From contig NZ_FNNS01000010.1 in the NCBI RefSeq assembly GCF_900106795.1, forward strand, positions 1 to 64,000: a DNA stretch of 64,000 nt, read 5' to 3'. This document shows, piece by piece, positions 50,906-60,283 of this stretch (the first letter of the stretch is position 1; each line of letters begins with the position of its first letter). Position numbers and translations under genes: made by a program. Under the pieces are notes generated by a model. That model searched no databases. It was not told the DNA's origin and worked only from the letters and a program-made list of their open reading frames with translations. This stretch comes from Aequorivita viscosa. Its GTDB lineage: Bacteria > Bacteroidota > Bacteroidia > Flavobacteriales > Flavobacteriaceae.

Positions 50906-51352
50906 ATGAAAATGAATTGGGGTACAGGTATTGCGATTGTGTTGGGACTTTTTATCGCATTTATTTTATATTTTGTTATAAGAATTAGCACAGAAGAAAA
51001 ATACGATTTTGATTTAGTTACCGAAGAATACTATAAAAAAGAACTGGTTTTCCAAAAAGAAATGGACGACGAGGCAAATTCCAGTACGTTAAAAAGCAAT
51101 ATTTCAGGTAAGAAAATACCCGAAGGCTGGATGCTTACATTTCCAGAAAATATAGATTACTCGAAAATATCGGGAACAGTCACGCTTTATAGACCTTCTA
51201 ATAAAAAATTGGACTTTGAAATTCCGTTAAAACTCTCTAGTTCGGAATTATTAATTCCGGATGAGCGAATGGTTCCTGGACGTTGGAATACAATTGTGCA
51301 GTGGAATTATGAGGGTGAGGACTATTTGTATAAAAAGGAAATAACGTATTAG
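50906..51352 (+). CDS. fixH: FixH-family protein
   Basis: 148 residues. One N-terminal membrane helix (WGTGIAIVLGLFIAFILYFVI) and a periplasmic beta domain ending in VPGRWNTIVQWNYEGEDYLYKKEI, the FixH pattern. It follows ccoG in the usual order and is thought to help copper delivery with CcoI. Confidence 0.88.
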   Translation: MKMNWGTGIAIVLGLFIAFILYFVIRISTEEKYDFDLVTEEYYKKELVFQKEMDDEANSSTLKSNISGKKIPEGWMLTFPENIDYSKISGTVTLYRPSNKKLDFEIPLKLSSSELLIPDERMVPGRWNTIVQWNYEGEDYLYKKEITY

Positions 51353-51445
51353 AAATCCGAATCGGAGATGATGAGTTTATGAGTTGAAAAGTTTAAGGGT
51401 TTATATGTGAAGTTTGTCAATAGGGTAAACGTTTTTTTTTATTTT

Positions 51446-51529
51446 GACCACTGACCACTGACCACTGACCACTGACCACTGACCACTGACCACGGACCAC
51501 GGACCAATGATTACTGACTACTGACTACT
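51446..51529. repeat. Heptanucleotide tandem array (GACCACT) x 12, ending 6 bp before a start codon
   Basis: Six exact GACCACT units, then variants GACCACG (2), GACCAAT, GATTACT and GACTACT (2). The array fills the leader of the ccoH-like gene; ATG 51536 follows after AAAAAA. Variation increases toward the gene. Confidence 0.93.
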
Positions 51530-51535
51530 GAAAAA

Positions 51536-52270
51536 ATGTTATACACCGCTCTTTTATTTGGATTATTAGGTAGTTTCCATTGTGTGGGAATGTGCGGGCC
51601 TATAGCATTTTTATTACCGGTTGATAGAACTAACAATTTTAAAAAAGTTGGGCAGATTTTTTTATATCATTTTGGAAGAATTCTAGCCTACAGTATCATA
51701 GGATTAGTGTTTGGGTTGGTTGGAAAAAGCTTAAATTTATTTGGGCTTCAACAACAACTCTCAATATTGATAGGGGTTTTAATGATAGCTGTTATTTTTA
51801 TTCCTATAAAAACTTTTATTAAGTATAATTTCTCCAAACCTATTTATATGGCAGTTTCAAAGGTGAAATCTGCTTTGGGTAAGGAGCTTAAAAAGAAGAC
51901 ACCCGATACATTTTTAACTATTGGGTTTTTAAACGGGTTTCTGCCTTGTGGCCTTGTTTATATGGCAGTTTTTGGTGCCATTGCTTCAGGAAATGCGTTA
52001 CAAGGCAGTTTGTATATGGCTGTGTTTGGAATAGGTACTATTCCATTAATGACTTCGGCTATTTATCTTGGAAATTTTTTAAACGGACAAGTGCGGCAAC
52101 GTATTCGGCGCGCGATTCCAGTTTTAGTTGTTATTATTGGTTGTCTTTTTATTGTTCGTGGCTTAGGGTTAGGGATTCCTTATATTTCACCAAAACCTAT
52201 GACCGAACAAGTTGATGCAAGTCAAAACTGTGCACCAATAATTTCAGGGAATGAAGTAATTACTAACTAA
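51536..52270 (+). CDS. CcoH-like TauE/SafE-type membrane protein
   Basis: 244 residues with six membrane helices. MLYTALLFGLLGSFHCVGMCGPI with a Cys in the first helix (HCVGMCGP motif), FLYHFGRILAYSIIGLVFG, and GFLNGFLPCGLVYMAVFGAIASG with the second conserved LPCG. This is the UreH/SafE family which, behind ccoG and fixH, is believed to act in copper insertion for cbb3 oxidase. The heptamer array lies directly upstream of its start. Confidence 0.87.
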   Translation: MLYTALLFGLLGSFHCVGMCGPIAFLLPVDRTNNFKKVGQIFLYHFGRILAYSIIGLVFGLVGKSLNLFGLQQQLSILIGVLMIAVIFIPIKTFIKYNFSKPIYMAVSKVKSALGKELKKKTPDTFLTIGFLNGFLPCGLVYMAVFGAIASGNALQGSLYMAVFGIGTIPLMTSAIYLGNFLNGQVRQRIRRAIPVLVVIIGCLFIVRGLGLGIPYISPKPMTEQVDASQNCAPIISGNEVITN

Positions 52271-52285
52271 TTAAATATTTAAACA

Positions 52286-52459
52286 ATGACAAATTCAATT
52301 TTACCATTAGCTAATTGGGGCGCTGGAACGGCGATTATTATCTTTTTTGCCGTACTATGCGTAGTTATGTCTGCCATTGTAATAAGCTTTGTACTTAGCG
52401 GAAAAAAGAAAGACAGTAATGATGAAGTTTTTCCTAAAAAAGAAAATTCATTAGAATAA
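52286..52459 (+). CDS. 57-residue single-helix membrane protein
   Basis: ATG 52286 to TAA 52457-52459. The sequence begins MTNSILPLANWGAGTAIIIF, has one membrane helix (about 15-37, ending SAIVISFVLSG) and a charged tail KKKDSNDEVFPKKENSLE. It starts 15 bp after the ccoH-like stop, so it belongs to the same transcript. I do not know a family. The shape resembles accessory subunits such as CcoQ. Confidence 0.65.
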   Translation: MTNSILPLANWGAGTAIIIFFAVLCVVMSAIVISFVLSGKKKDSNDEVFPKKENSLE

Positions 52460-52677
52460 ATATAAACATCATCATTGTCTTATAAACGTATTGAGTAATC
52501 CTTAAACCGTAGAGATGACCAAGGGTTTTGATTAGGGTTCTATTTATGACTTACATATAATGCTTACGACATACGCCCAAGGGTGCAGCTTGTTGATAAA
52601 GGATTAGTAATATGGAAATGTTTGTAGAGAGATAATAAGATGTTAATCTGGGCAATACTGTGAACATTTGAAGTAAA

Positions 52678-52720
52678 ATAGGCTCAAATTTTAGCGTGAC
52701 AGCCAATTTTGAGCCTATAA
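52678..52720. terminator. Bidirectional terminator between the cco and nir operons
   Basis: ATAGGCTCAAA pairs with TTTGAGCCTAT (52678-52688 with 52708-52718). It lies between convergent transcripts. Confidence 0.65.
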
Positions 52721-52744
52721 TAATGCCTTTATTAAGTAGTTTTC

Positions 52745-53365
52745 TTATTTCGCCAAATCTATAATGGCTTGAACGGTTTCTTTGTTGTTCACCCCCAAAC
52801 CTTCTTGTTGATGAATCAGTTCGCCACCTTGGTTAAAGACGCTGATGATGTTGGAGTGTGAAAAATCTATTGGTGAAATTTGTTTGTAATTTACCGCCAA
52901 TACTGCAGCAAATTCGCGGGTGTCTTCTTCTGTACCTCTTAGAAAAAGCCATTTATCGTCTTCCATTTGGTTTTCTTTTGCAAATGCCGTGAGTCGCTCA
53001 GGAGTGTCTGTTTCTGGATCGATACTCACAAAAACATATTGTACATTATCTTTTTTAGATTCTGGAATTTGCTTTTCAATATTTCGCATATCTGCCACCA
53101 ATCTAGGGCAGGCCGCTTGACAAGAAGTGTAAATCATTACCATAGCCAGGACCTTGCCTTGTAATTCTTTTAATTCTATTTCTTCTCCATCCTGAGTGGT
53201 CCAATGGGAGGGAAGGTTGTAAATAGACATATCCGAAATTTTAGCAGTTTCGGAAGTTTCCATATTTGTATTTTCCGAAGTTGTTGAGTCCTTTTTGGCT
53301 GAATTGTTGCAGGAAATTGCAACAAATGAAAGAGCGATTAAAAAATATTTAAGTTTGTTTATCAT
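52745..53365 (-). CDS. SCO-family copper chaperone lipoprotein (SenC)
   Basis: 206 residues from ATG 53365, chosen because it gives a normal lipoprotein signal MINKLKYFLIALSFVAISC. The copper site is SCQAACPRLV (CxxxC) with His in IDFSHSNIISVF. Thioredoxin-like fold. It carries copper to the CuA site of oxidases or, here, more probably to the copper nitrite reductase encoded two genes upstream in the same operon. It overlaps nothing and ends the operon. Confidence 0.88.
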   Translation of the reverse strand: MINKLKYFLIALSFVAISCNNSAKKDSTTSENTNMETSETAKISDMSIYNLPSHWTTQDGEEIELKELQGKVLAMVMIYTSCQAACPRLVADMRNIEKQIPESKKDNVQYVFVSIDPETDTPERLTAFAKENQMEDDKWLFLRGTEEDTREFAAVLAVNYKQISPIDFSHSNIISVFNQGGELIHQQEGLGVNNKETVQAIIDLAK

Positions 53366-53373
53366 ATCGAATT

Positions 53374-54141
53374 CTAAATTTCTATATCCTTTACACATCT
53401 AAACCCTAAGTTTTGAGAACTGTAACGCGCTTTCATACTTCCACGAAATGCATAGCGCATAAAGGCAGCATAATTCATTAAATCTGATGCGCCAATAGTA
53501 GCACTTCCACAGAAAAGATTCGGGTTTTTATCGCCATCTTTTCTAGATTCCCCAGTAATAAGGACAGTATTAAAATCTTGAGTCCATTCCCAAACTAGAC
53601 CGTGCAAATCATAAATTCCGTAATAGTTTTTATACGACTCGCCTATTGGGTTATTAAACGTTCTTGGAGTTTCATACCAGCTTAAAATGTATTGGTTGTA
53701 CGATTCTATTCTCCTTGCATCGGCTACTTTTTCATTTGCCATTGCTGCAAATTCCCATTCATCAATTTTTGGCAATCGTTTGCCTTGACATTCGCAGTAT
53801 TTTTTAGCTGCAAACCAAGAAACGTTTGTTGCTGGTGCATTGGGTAAACCAGTGTATGTTGTGTCGTTTTCCCATTTGGTTAAATAGCTCTTGTCTGCAA
53901 ACAAGCTTATTACATTGCTTTTTTTCCACTTGGGGTTTTCCTTTACAAACTTGAGGTATTCTTCGTTTGTTACTGGGTAGACATCCATCATAAACGGATC
54001 CACTTTTACAGTTTGTCCAGCGGCACCGTATAAGGGTAAATAAACACCCCCCTTTACTAAGGCCATGCTATCGTTTTGGGCAGTTGCCTTAAAAAATAAG
54101 ATTGAACAGACTAAGAAAAGGGTGGTGCTATATAATTTCAT
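53374..54141 (-). CDS. nirV: NirV, formylglycine-generating-enzyme-like protein
   Basis: 255 residues with a signal peptide (to about residue 21). FGE-sulfatase fold: VKGGVYLPLYG, DPFMMDVYPVTNEEYLKF, NAPATNVSWFAAKKYCECQGKRLPKIDEWEFAA, YDLHGLVWEWTQDF, and MRYAFRGSMKARYSSQNLGFRCV. Genes of this type next to nirK are called nirV. The exact role is not known; it may help maturation of NirK. 11 bp downstream of nirK. Confidence 0.9.
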   Translation of the reverse strand: MKLYSTTLFLVCSILFFKATAQNDSMALVKGGVYLPLYGAAGQTVKVDPFMMDVYPVTNEEYLKFVKENPKWKKSNVISLFADKSYLTKWENDTTYTGLPNAPATNVSWFAAKKYCECQGKRLPKIDEWEFAAMANEKVADARRIESYNQYILSWYETPRTFNNPIGESYKNYYGIYDLHGLVWEWTQDFNTVLITGESRKDGDKNPNLFCGSATIGASDLMNYAAFMRYAFRGSMKARYSSQNLGFRCVKDIEI

Positions 54142-54152
54142 TGTATATAAGT

Positions 54153-55622
54153 TTATTTTCTATTTCTAACAGCATTAACCATTTCTGGTGTAACATCGGT
54201 TTTGTTATTGCCCCAGCTGTTGTAAACGTAGGTAAGTACGTTAGCTACGTCTTCGTCACTAAGCGCTTGAGCAGTCATTACACTGTTGTATTTTTTACCG
54301 TTTACTGTAATTTCACCTGATTTTCCGTGTAATACAATATCAATGGCACGATCTACATCGGCATTTAAGTAATCAGCATTCGCAAGAGGAGGGAAGGCAC
54401 CTTCAATTCCTTGTCCGTTACCTTGGTGACAAGCAACACAAGTTGCCATATATTTGTCTTTTCCAAATTTCATTTTTTCCTCAAAGCTTAATGCTTTAAT
54501 TTCTTCTTTCGGTTTACTGCTTCCAGAAGTTGGCATAGACTGAATTACACTACCTTCAGGTTGGTAAATACCCTCGTAGATTTCGCCTGCAAAAACTTTT
54601 TCGTTTTCTTCTCCTTGTACGTTTAGTACAGCAAGAGCTCCTTTGTTGAATGCTCTAAAAATAGAGTGGTCTACAAGGATAAATGAACCGGGAACATCTA
54701 CACGAAATTCTACGATAGCAGCTCCTCCCGCTGGGATTAATGTAGTTTGAACGTTGTCATTTACTAAATCTCCTCCTTCAACATAAACTTTGTCGAAAAT
54801 TTCACCAATTACGTGAAAAGAAGAAACTAAGTTAGGCCCTCCATTACCCACAAAAAGTCGAACTGTTTCGCCTACATTAGCGGTAAGTGCGTTATCACCG
54901 GTCATGGCGCCCACGTGGCCGTTAAATACTACGTAATCTGCGTTTTCATCAATTGCTTTTTGCATATCGAATGCTTGAAGCCCACGTTCACCATATTTTC
55001 CTTCGGTGTAGAAGTCACCTTGCATAATGTAGTATTCCTTATCAACTGGCGGTAAACCACCTTCAGGTTCTACAAGAATAAGGCCGTACATTCCATTAGC
55101 AATATGCATTCCTACTGGTGCAGTTGCACAATGGTAAACATATAAACCTGGATTAAGTGTTTTAAATGAGAATACTTTTTCGTGACCAGGGGCTACAAAT
55201 GAAGACTCCGCACCACCTCCAGGTCCGTTTACTGCGTGAAGGTCGATATTGTGTGGCAATTTATTATCTGGGTGGTTCTTTAATCTAAATTCAATTTCGT
55301 CACCAACGCGTGTTCTAATAAAGCTACCTGGAACAGTTCCTCCAAATGTCCAATAAATATATTTAACTCCACTAACCATTTCGCCTTCTCGTTCTTGTAT
55401 TTCGAGATCTACGATTAATTTTTTAGCTAGTCGATTTCCAACAGGAGTTGGTACAAAAGGTGGATCGGTAAGTTCTGCAACCATTTCTTGATTCACCGGT
55501 ATGTCAACGGCATTCTCATAGGTTTTGTCAGATTGTGTATTAACACAAGAAGTTAGCAATGCCATCGCTCCAATTGTCAATGCAACATTTTTTAATGATG
55601 TTTGTTTAATTTTGAATTTCAT
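54153..55622 (-). CDS. nirK: Copper nitrite reductase fused to cytochrome c
   Basis: 489 residues. Lipobox LTSC (Cys 26). Two cupredoxin domains hold the copper sites: [14 protein letters not shown] (type 2 His residues and the catalytic Asp), [20 protein letters not shown] (His, type 1 Cys, His, Met), [17 protein letters not shown] (second-domain His) and [13 protein letters not shown]. From about residue 400 a cytochrome c domain follows with [23 protein letters not shown], one haem c. It reduces nitrite to NO. The attached cytochrome would be the direct electron donor. Confidence 0.94.
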   Translation of the reverse strand: MKFKIKQTSLKNVALTIGAMALLTSCVNTQSDKTYENAVDIPVNQEMVAELTDPPFVPTPVGNRLAKKLIVDLEIQEREGEMVSGVKYIYWTFGGTVPGSFIRTRVGDEIEFRLKNHPDNKLPHNIDLHAVNGPGGGAESSFVAPGHEKVFSFKTLNPGLYVYHCATAPVGMHIANGMYGLILVEPEGGLPPVDKEYYIMQGDFYTEGKYGERGLQAFDMQKAIDENADYVVFNGHVGAMTGDNALTANVGETVRLFVGNGGPNLVSSFHVIGEIFDKVYVEGGDLVNDNVQTTLIPAGGAAIVEFRVDVPGSFILVDHSIFRAFNKGALAVLNVQGEENEKVFAGEIYEGIYQPEGSVIQSMPTSGSSKPKEEIKALSFEEKMKFGKDKYMATCVACHQGNGQGIEGAFPPLANADYLNADVDRAIDIVLHGKSGEITVNGKKYNSVMTAQALSDEDVANVLTYVYNSWGNNKTDVTPEMVNAVRNRK

Positions 55623-55657
55623 AAGTCGAATTTTATAGGTTGGTTTTAATATAATAA

Positions 55658-56935
55658 TTATTTATTTGTGGTTTTATTTTCACTCCAGGTAAACAATACG
55701 GGGTCTATACTTATCATGATCCAAGCCCAATTGTTACTGTTACCGTCATAATTGTTTTTTACACTTTCAATACCTTCAGATGTGAAGTAATGTGAATATC
55801 CTGCTTTTACTCCAACAAATTGAGTGATTGAATACGAAGTTACTAAATCTAATTCGAACCCTAAATCTTTAGAAAGGTCGGAATCTATTTTTGAAGCAGC
55901 AAAGAATTTATGAAAATTTACGATAACATTTGATTTGGTGTTAAATGCATACGATACTTTTCCGTGTAAATCTAACAATCCAACATCATCAATATGATTG
56001 CCAACGTAGAAGTAATCCATAAATCCGTTAAATTTATGATTAGTACCATAAAGTGGATTAAAAGCATTGTTTTTTCCGTCTTTAGGAGCGCCATATTCAT
56101 TTCCACTAATTAACTCACCACCCAAACCTAAATTGAGGTTTTTTGTAGGTTTAAATGCTGCTTCAAGTGAAATTAAGTAAGCTTCTAAAGAATTATTTGC
56201 AATATCTTTTCCGAATTGATAGTAAAGATTTGAGCTGAACTTAAATTTATTTAATGCCCCATCAATATGTACTCCAGCCGTTTGACTATATCGCGTCTCG
56301 TTCTTTGATTCGTCGATTTCATCAATATATTGTAGTCCATTATTTAGGAATAAGAAGCTAGCACTTACTTTATTTATGTTTTTATGCAACCATACATACT
56401 GTAAGCTTTTGTAGGTTTTTTTTGTTAAAGTATTTCCAGTTAACGCTTCTCTATCTTGATTATAGGCGGCACCAAAATGAATTTTCGTATTGTTCGGTTC
56501 AAACTTTAAAATTGCGGCGTCGTGACTTCTACCTTGTTGCGCCCAATCGACATTTCCAAATAAACGTTGATCGTCATAAACAATTTCTTGTCGACCTAGT
56601 TTAAGTGAAAGATTCTGAACTAATAAAACATTTGCCCAAGCTTGATGTAGGGAAACGCCGTTTTCATCGGCTACATTAAGTTGGGGAACATCGCCCCAAA
56701 CACGCACATCTTGCGGGCTTAAATAAAAATGTAACTTTTCAGTTTTATAACTAAAGTTAAGTCTTGTACGCTGCGAAACGAACGTTGCAGGATCTATGTT
56801 GTTAGGGAAAAGCGTTTTGTAACCGTGCCTGTATTCAAACCGAGGCCTTAATGAAGCATCAATAGTAAATTGTGCGAAAACAGGTTCAAGAAAAAACAGG
56901 AGGAGAAGAGGTAAAAGAGACTTTAATTTGCTCAT
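55658..56935 (-). CDS. Outer-membrane porin of the alginate-export type
   Basis: 425 residues. Signal peptide ending VFAQ, then a beta barrel with the Alginate_exp pattern: [72 protein letters not shown] and a C-terminal SIDPVLFTW. As first gene of the porin-nirK-nirV-SCO operon (35 bp before nirK) it may let nitrite or copper across the outer membrane. That role is inferred from position. Confidence 0.85.
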   Translation of the reverse strand: MSKLKSLLPLLLLFFLEPVFAQFTIDASLRPRFEYRHGYKTLFPNNIDPATFVSQRTRLNFSYKTEKLHFYLSPQDVRVWGDVPQLNVADENGVSLHQAWANVLLVQNLSLKLGRQEIVYDDQRLFGNVDWAQQGRSHDAAILKFEPNNTKIHFGAAYNQDREALTGNTLTKKTYKSLQYVWLHKNINKVSASFLFLNNGLQYIDEIDESKNETRYSQTAGVHIDGALNKFKFSSNLYYQFGKDIANNSLEAYLISLEAAFKPTKNLNLGLGGELISGNEYGAPKDGKNNAFNPLYGTNHKFNGFMDYFYVGNHIDDVGLLDLHGKVSYAFNTKSNVIVNFHKFFAASKIDSDLSKDLGFELDLVTSYSITQFVGVKAGYSHYFTSEGIESVKNNYDGNSNNWAWIMISIDPVLFTWSENKTTNK

Positions 56936-57244
56936 AATTTTTTGTGGTTAAAACCGTAGAACAAAGGTCGTTTCTAGCTTTGAGAAAACAAAACAAATTA
57001 GTCTTTTATTTTTATTTTTTTTAGCTCCAGTTTAGAATAATTACGCTATTTATTCTTTTTGTAAATCTTGCACGCATTATTTTCTAAAGGGTAGAAAATT
57101 AAATATGAAATAAACGCAAAGCAGTTTTAATACTAAACAGAACAATTTCAAGTTGTAACGGAAATGCAAGCGTAAAACTTAGCTAAAACTTGAAAATAAA
57201 AAAGACCACCAAATGGCAGTCTTTTTTACTATTTCTTATAGAGC
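56936..57244. other. Promoter region of the nir operon, no gene seen
   Basis: 309 bp. The minus strand has GACCTTTG at 56969-56962, the same weak -7 box as ric. I looked for a TGA-N6-TCA dyad at the matching distance (near 56998) and found none. The FKBP terminator (57198-57227) also lies here. Confidence 0.45.
57198..57227 (-). terminator. Terminator of the FKBP gene
   Basis: Minus strand: AAAAAAGAC pairs with GTCTTTTTT, extended by GG/CC, directly after the stop, with T-run. Confidence 0.75.
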
Positions 57245-57673
57245 TTATTTTATCTCGAGTAATTCGAGTTCAAATGTCAAATCTTGTCCTGCTAATGGGT
57301 GATTAGCATCTACAATAATGAAATCTTCTTTTACATCTGCTACGCGCATCTGGCGTTCAGAACCATCAGGATTTTTAGACACAAGTCCCATTCCTACTTC
57401 TGGTTTAATTTCTGGTGGAAGGTTTTCATTAGGTACTTTTTGAAAAAGTTCTTTTTGGACTTCTCCGTAAGCTTCCTCTTTTGGAATGGTAATAGTTTTC
57501 TTTTCACTCACCTTCATATCTACCAATCCTTTTTCGAAACCGGGAATTAAACGACCTTCGCCCAGCTTAACTTCCAAAGGCTCACGCTCTAAGGAACTGT
57601 CGAATATTTGCCCGTCTCCTAATTTTCCGGTGTAATGAAGTTTTACGGTTTCATTTCCTGTTACTTGATTCAT
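57245..57673 (-). CDS. FKBP-type peptidyl-prolyl isomerase (SlyD-like)
   Basis: 142 residues. FKBP strands VKLHYTGKLGDGQIFDSS and RLIPGFEKGLVDMKVSEKKT, IF (insert-in-flap) domain EEAYGEVQKELFQKVPNENLP through RVADVKEDFIIVDANHPLAGQDLTFELELL. The NHPLAGQ/LxFE ending is the SlyD signature. There is no His-rich tail. It speeds proline isomerisation and acts as a folding helper in the cytoplasm. Confidence 0.92.
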   Translation of the reverse strand: MNQVTGNETVKLHYTGKLGDGQIFDSSLEREPLEVKLGEGRLIPGFEKGLVDMKVSEKKTITIPKEEAYGEVQKELFQKVPNENLPPEIKPEVGMGLVSKNPDGSERQMRVADVKEDFIIVDANHPLAGQDLTFELELLEIK

Positions 57674-57708
57674 ACTGTTTTGTTTTTCAATTATTTAATC
57701 AATAGGCG

Positions 57709-57716
57709 CAAAACTA
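57709..57716 (-). promoter_or_regulatory. -7 box TAGTTTTG for the FKBP gene
   Basis: Minus-strand exact TAnnTTTG match, about 35 bp before the ATG at 57673. Confidence 0.55.
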
Positions 57717-58246
57717 TAGGTTTGAATGACCAATTCCACAGAATTTGATAGATAATATAGATTTTAGGTCATAAAATTTGGTTAAAAAACAAAATGACGT
57801 AATCTTATAGTGCCTCGTTTAAACAAAACTAAATGGTTTGGTGATTGAGTGTAAACCTTTAAATCGAAAGCTAGAATTTCTTTTTCTTTGGAAGCAATAT
57901 ATTTTAGCCTAGATTAGGTGATGTTCATAAAGTGATATTATTTTAAGGTTATCTAATAAATAAAATAGTTAATTCGTAAGTTGGAAGTTGCTTTCGTTGC
58001 ATTGCATAAAGAAATAAATTGCATTGACGTGGCTATGTTATATAAAAAGAAACAAACAATTGGTTATTAATCAGTGTTGCCTGGCTAAAATTCTATAATC
58101 ACGTATAGACCAAGTCAATAAAGACTTTCGGAGGGTTTTTTAAATATGACCTTCATTTTCATTTTTGTTCAGTATCAGAACCGAAATTTTTCAATCTTTT
58201 CAATCTTTAAATGTTAAAAAATACATTTTCCGTGTTTTACAATATA

Positions 58247-58378
58247 GTCTTGGCTCCCGCCTCCAAGACGGGCAGACTTGGTTCTTGTAGCGACAGCGGT
58301 CCGCCCGAACGTGCTTTTCTTGCCCAAATGAATATGATAAGGCGGGCGGGTCTTGTTTCTTTTCTCGGACAATTGGTT
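58247..58378. repeat. GC-rich segment with nested inverted repeats
   Basis: GTCTTGG (58248-58254) and CCAAGAC (58263-58269) are inverted. CCCGCC near 58257 and GTCCGCCCG near 58310 can pair with GGCGGGCGGG near 58341. Base composition is clearly richer in G and C than the surroundings. It may be a REP-like or transferred fragment. Confidence 0.4.
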
Positions 58379-58503
58379 ATTAATAATTAGTCACTACTTT
58401 TATATACTAACGTAGGACCACTTAAAATTGTGAATATCTATTCTCAACTTTCAATTTCGTTTCTATTATAAGTCCTATTTTCGCTTTTCTAAAAAATATT
58501 ACT

Positions 58504-59001
58504 ATGAGCGTAACTTGGTATGAATGTAAGGTGAAATACAAAAAAACACACGAGACAGGAGAACAAAAAGTAACTACAGATACCTATTTGTTAGATGCGG
58601 TTTCTTATACCGAAGCTGAATCCAGAATTACAGAAGAGATGAAAGCTTACACAGAGGAAGATTTTAGAATAATGAATATAAAGGTGGCTAACTTTTCAGA
58701 AGTTCATCCGTTTGAAAATTCCGATCGTTGGTTTAAATCTAAGGTATCTCTGGTAGCACTCGACGAAGAGAGCGGTAAGGAGAAAAAGACTAATATATAC
58801 TTGTTAGTTCAAGCCAACGACGTAAAGGAAGCTTATGAAAACAGTACTAAAGCGATGGCTGATACCATGGGCGATTTTACAATACCGTCAATTACCGAAT
58901 CTCCAATTTTAGATGTATTCCCATATTTTACTGGAGAAGAAGAACAACTTGAAAAATTTAATGTCATAGAAACGGCTGAACTTGTAGAACAAGAAGATTA
59001 A
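58504..59001 (+). CDS. DUF4494 domain protein
   Basis: 165 residues, soluble. The start MSVTWYECKVKYKKTHETGEQ, TYLLDAVSYTEAESRITEEM, the mid motif ANFSEVHPFENSDRWFKSKVSLVALDEESGKEKK and FPYFTGEEE are those of DUF4494, a family almost confined to Bacteroidota. The sequence holds two halves of similar pattern (WYECKV.../WFKSKV...), so it may be an internal duplication. Function unknown. Confidence 0.9.
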   Translation: MSVTWYECKVKYKKTHETGEQKVTTDTYLLDAVSYTEAESRITEEMKAYTEEDFRIMNIKVANFSEVHPFENSDRWFKSKVSLVALDEESGKEKKTNIYLLVQANDVKEAYENSTKAMADTMGDFTIPSITESPILDVFPYFTGEEEQLEKFNVIETAELVEQED

Positions 59002-59052
59002 ATTAGAAGTACTATCGTGATTTCAATATAATTTTATAAAAGTTAACGATTT

Positions 59053-59083
59053 AAAGCATCTCTAATAAAGAGGTGCTTTTTAA
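59053..59083 (+). terminator. Terminator after the DUF4494 gene
   Basis: AAAGCATCTCT (59053-59063) and AGAGGTGCTTT (59069-59079) pair with one G-U, then TTT. Confidence 0.8.
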
Positions 59084-59232
59084 TTAATGAGTGTGCAATC
59101 AAAAGTTGCTACTGTTGTTCATTTTTCTATATTTGTGATAATATTAAGTAATTTGAATAAGTTAAAATTTAATTCAAATTTTCTTGCTTAATTAATTTCA
59201 GTTAGACACTACTGATATAACAAAGTTTCCTT

Positions 59233-60015
59233 ATGATAAACAATTTTGATGAACTTTCTAAAGTCAATAGATTCAACGTTTGGTCTGATGCTGAAAAAGC
59301 TTCTATATATGTTGCACGAACTATAGCGGAACTTATCGTTCAGCAACAACATTTGGGTAAGCCTGCGGTATTAGGGTTGGCTACTGGCAATACTCCTAAA
59401 AAGGTGTATCAAGAATTAGTTAGACTACACCAAAATGAAGGCTTGAGCTTTCATAATGTAATTAGCTTTAACCTAGATGAGTATTACCCAATTCATCCAG
59501 AAAGCTTCCAGAGCTATACATATTTTATGAAACATCATTTGTTTAATCATATTGATATAGACGAATCGAATATTCATATTCCTCATACAGATCTTTCACC
59601 TGATCGTATTTTGCAATATTGCAACGATTATGAAACGAAAATAAAAAATTATGGCGGCTTAGATTTGCAGTTATTGGGTATTGGCAGAAACGGACATATT
59701 GGGTTTAACGAACCTGGTTCTAAGTTCGATTCTACCACTCGTTTGGTGAACTTACATTCGCTAACAAGACTTGATGCCGAAGCGGATTTTGGAACTATGG
59801 AAATGGTTCCTCATCAAGCAATAAGCATTGGAATTCATACAATTACACAAGCAAAGAAAATACTTTTACTGGCCTTAGGAGAGCGAAAATCAGAAATTAT
59901 CAACAAAGCACTTAAAGGCGATGTATCTACCGATGTTCCTGCTTCTATATTGCAAACAATTCCACAAGTTGAAATTGTTTTAGATGCGGAGGCTGCGTCA
60001 TTAATTCAAGAATAG
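59233..60015 (+). CDS. nagB: Glucosamine-6-phosphate deaminase, single-domain form
   Basis: 260 residues. NagB motifs: AVLGLATGNTPKKVYQELV, FNLDEYYPIHPES with the catalytic Asp-Glu, LQLLGIGRNGHIGFNEPG with the active His. It converts glucosamine-6-phosphate to fructose-6-phosphate and ammonia. The opening (FNVWSDAEKASIYVARTIAELI) is like the N-terminal part of the long 640-residue NagB common in Bacteroidota, which carries a second PIG-L-type domain. That domain is absent here, and the following 268 bp show no trace of it. Confidence 0.88.
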   Translation: MINNFDELSKVNRFNVWSDAEKASIYVARTIAELIVQQQHLGKPAVLGLATGNTPKKVYQELVRLHQNEGLSFHNVISFNLDEYYPIHPESFQSYTYFMKHHLFNHIDIDESNIHIPHTDLSPDRILQYCNDYETKIKNYGGLDLQLLGIGRNGHIGFNEPGSKFDSTTRLVNLHSLTRLDAEADFGTMEMVPHQAISIGIHTITQAKKILLLALGERKSEIINKALKGDVSTDVPASILQTIPQVEIVLDAEAASLIQE

Positions 60016-60283
60016 TTAATTGGGCTTTCATTTAGTGTTAATTATTCTTTAAACGGCTTTAGTAAAAAACGGGTCTTTTTTAGCCATTCCTCTCAAACCA
60101 TATTTCATTTTTAGATTAATCTTTCAGCATTAAGTGGTCCAAATCTCCTACAAAATTGTGTTTGTTCGGATTTCAACCTTTCAACAATTAGCGGTTAATA
60201 AATAGGTATAAAATGATTCTCGTTATCTTAAAAAGGCTTCACTGATTTAGTAGATTTGAAAAATAACTGAAAATGTAATCGCA

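Larger units (their letters stand above)
57674..58503. other. Long intergenic region, no gene seen
   Basis: 830 bp. The -7 box for FKBP lies at its left end and a GC-rich structured segment at 58247-58378. The remainder is AT-rich with no supportable frame on either strand. Confidence 0.45.

Noticed and set aside
56962-57010. A fifth TGA-N6-TCA site at the nir operon promoter
   Set aside because: At the required distance from the GACCTTTG box there is no such dyad, so the operon is not placed in the proposed regulon on sequence grounds.
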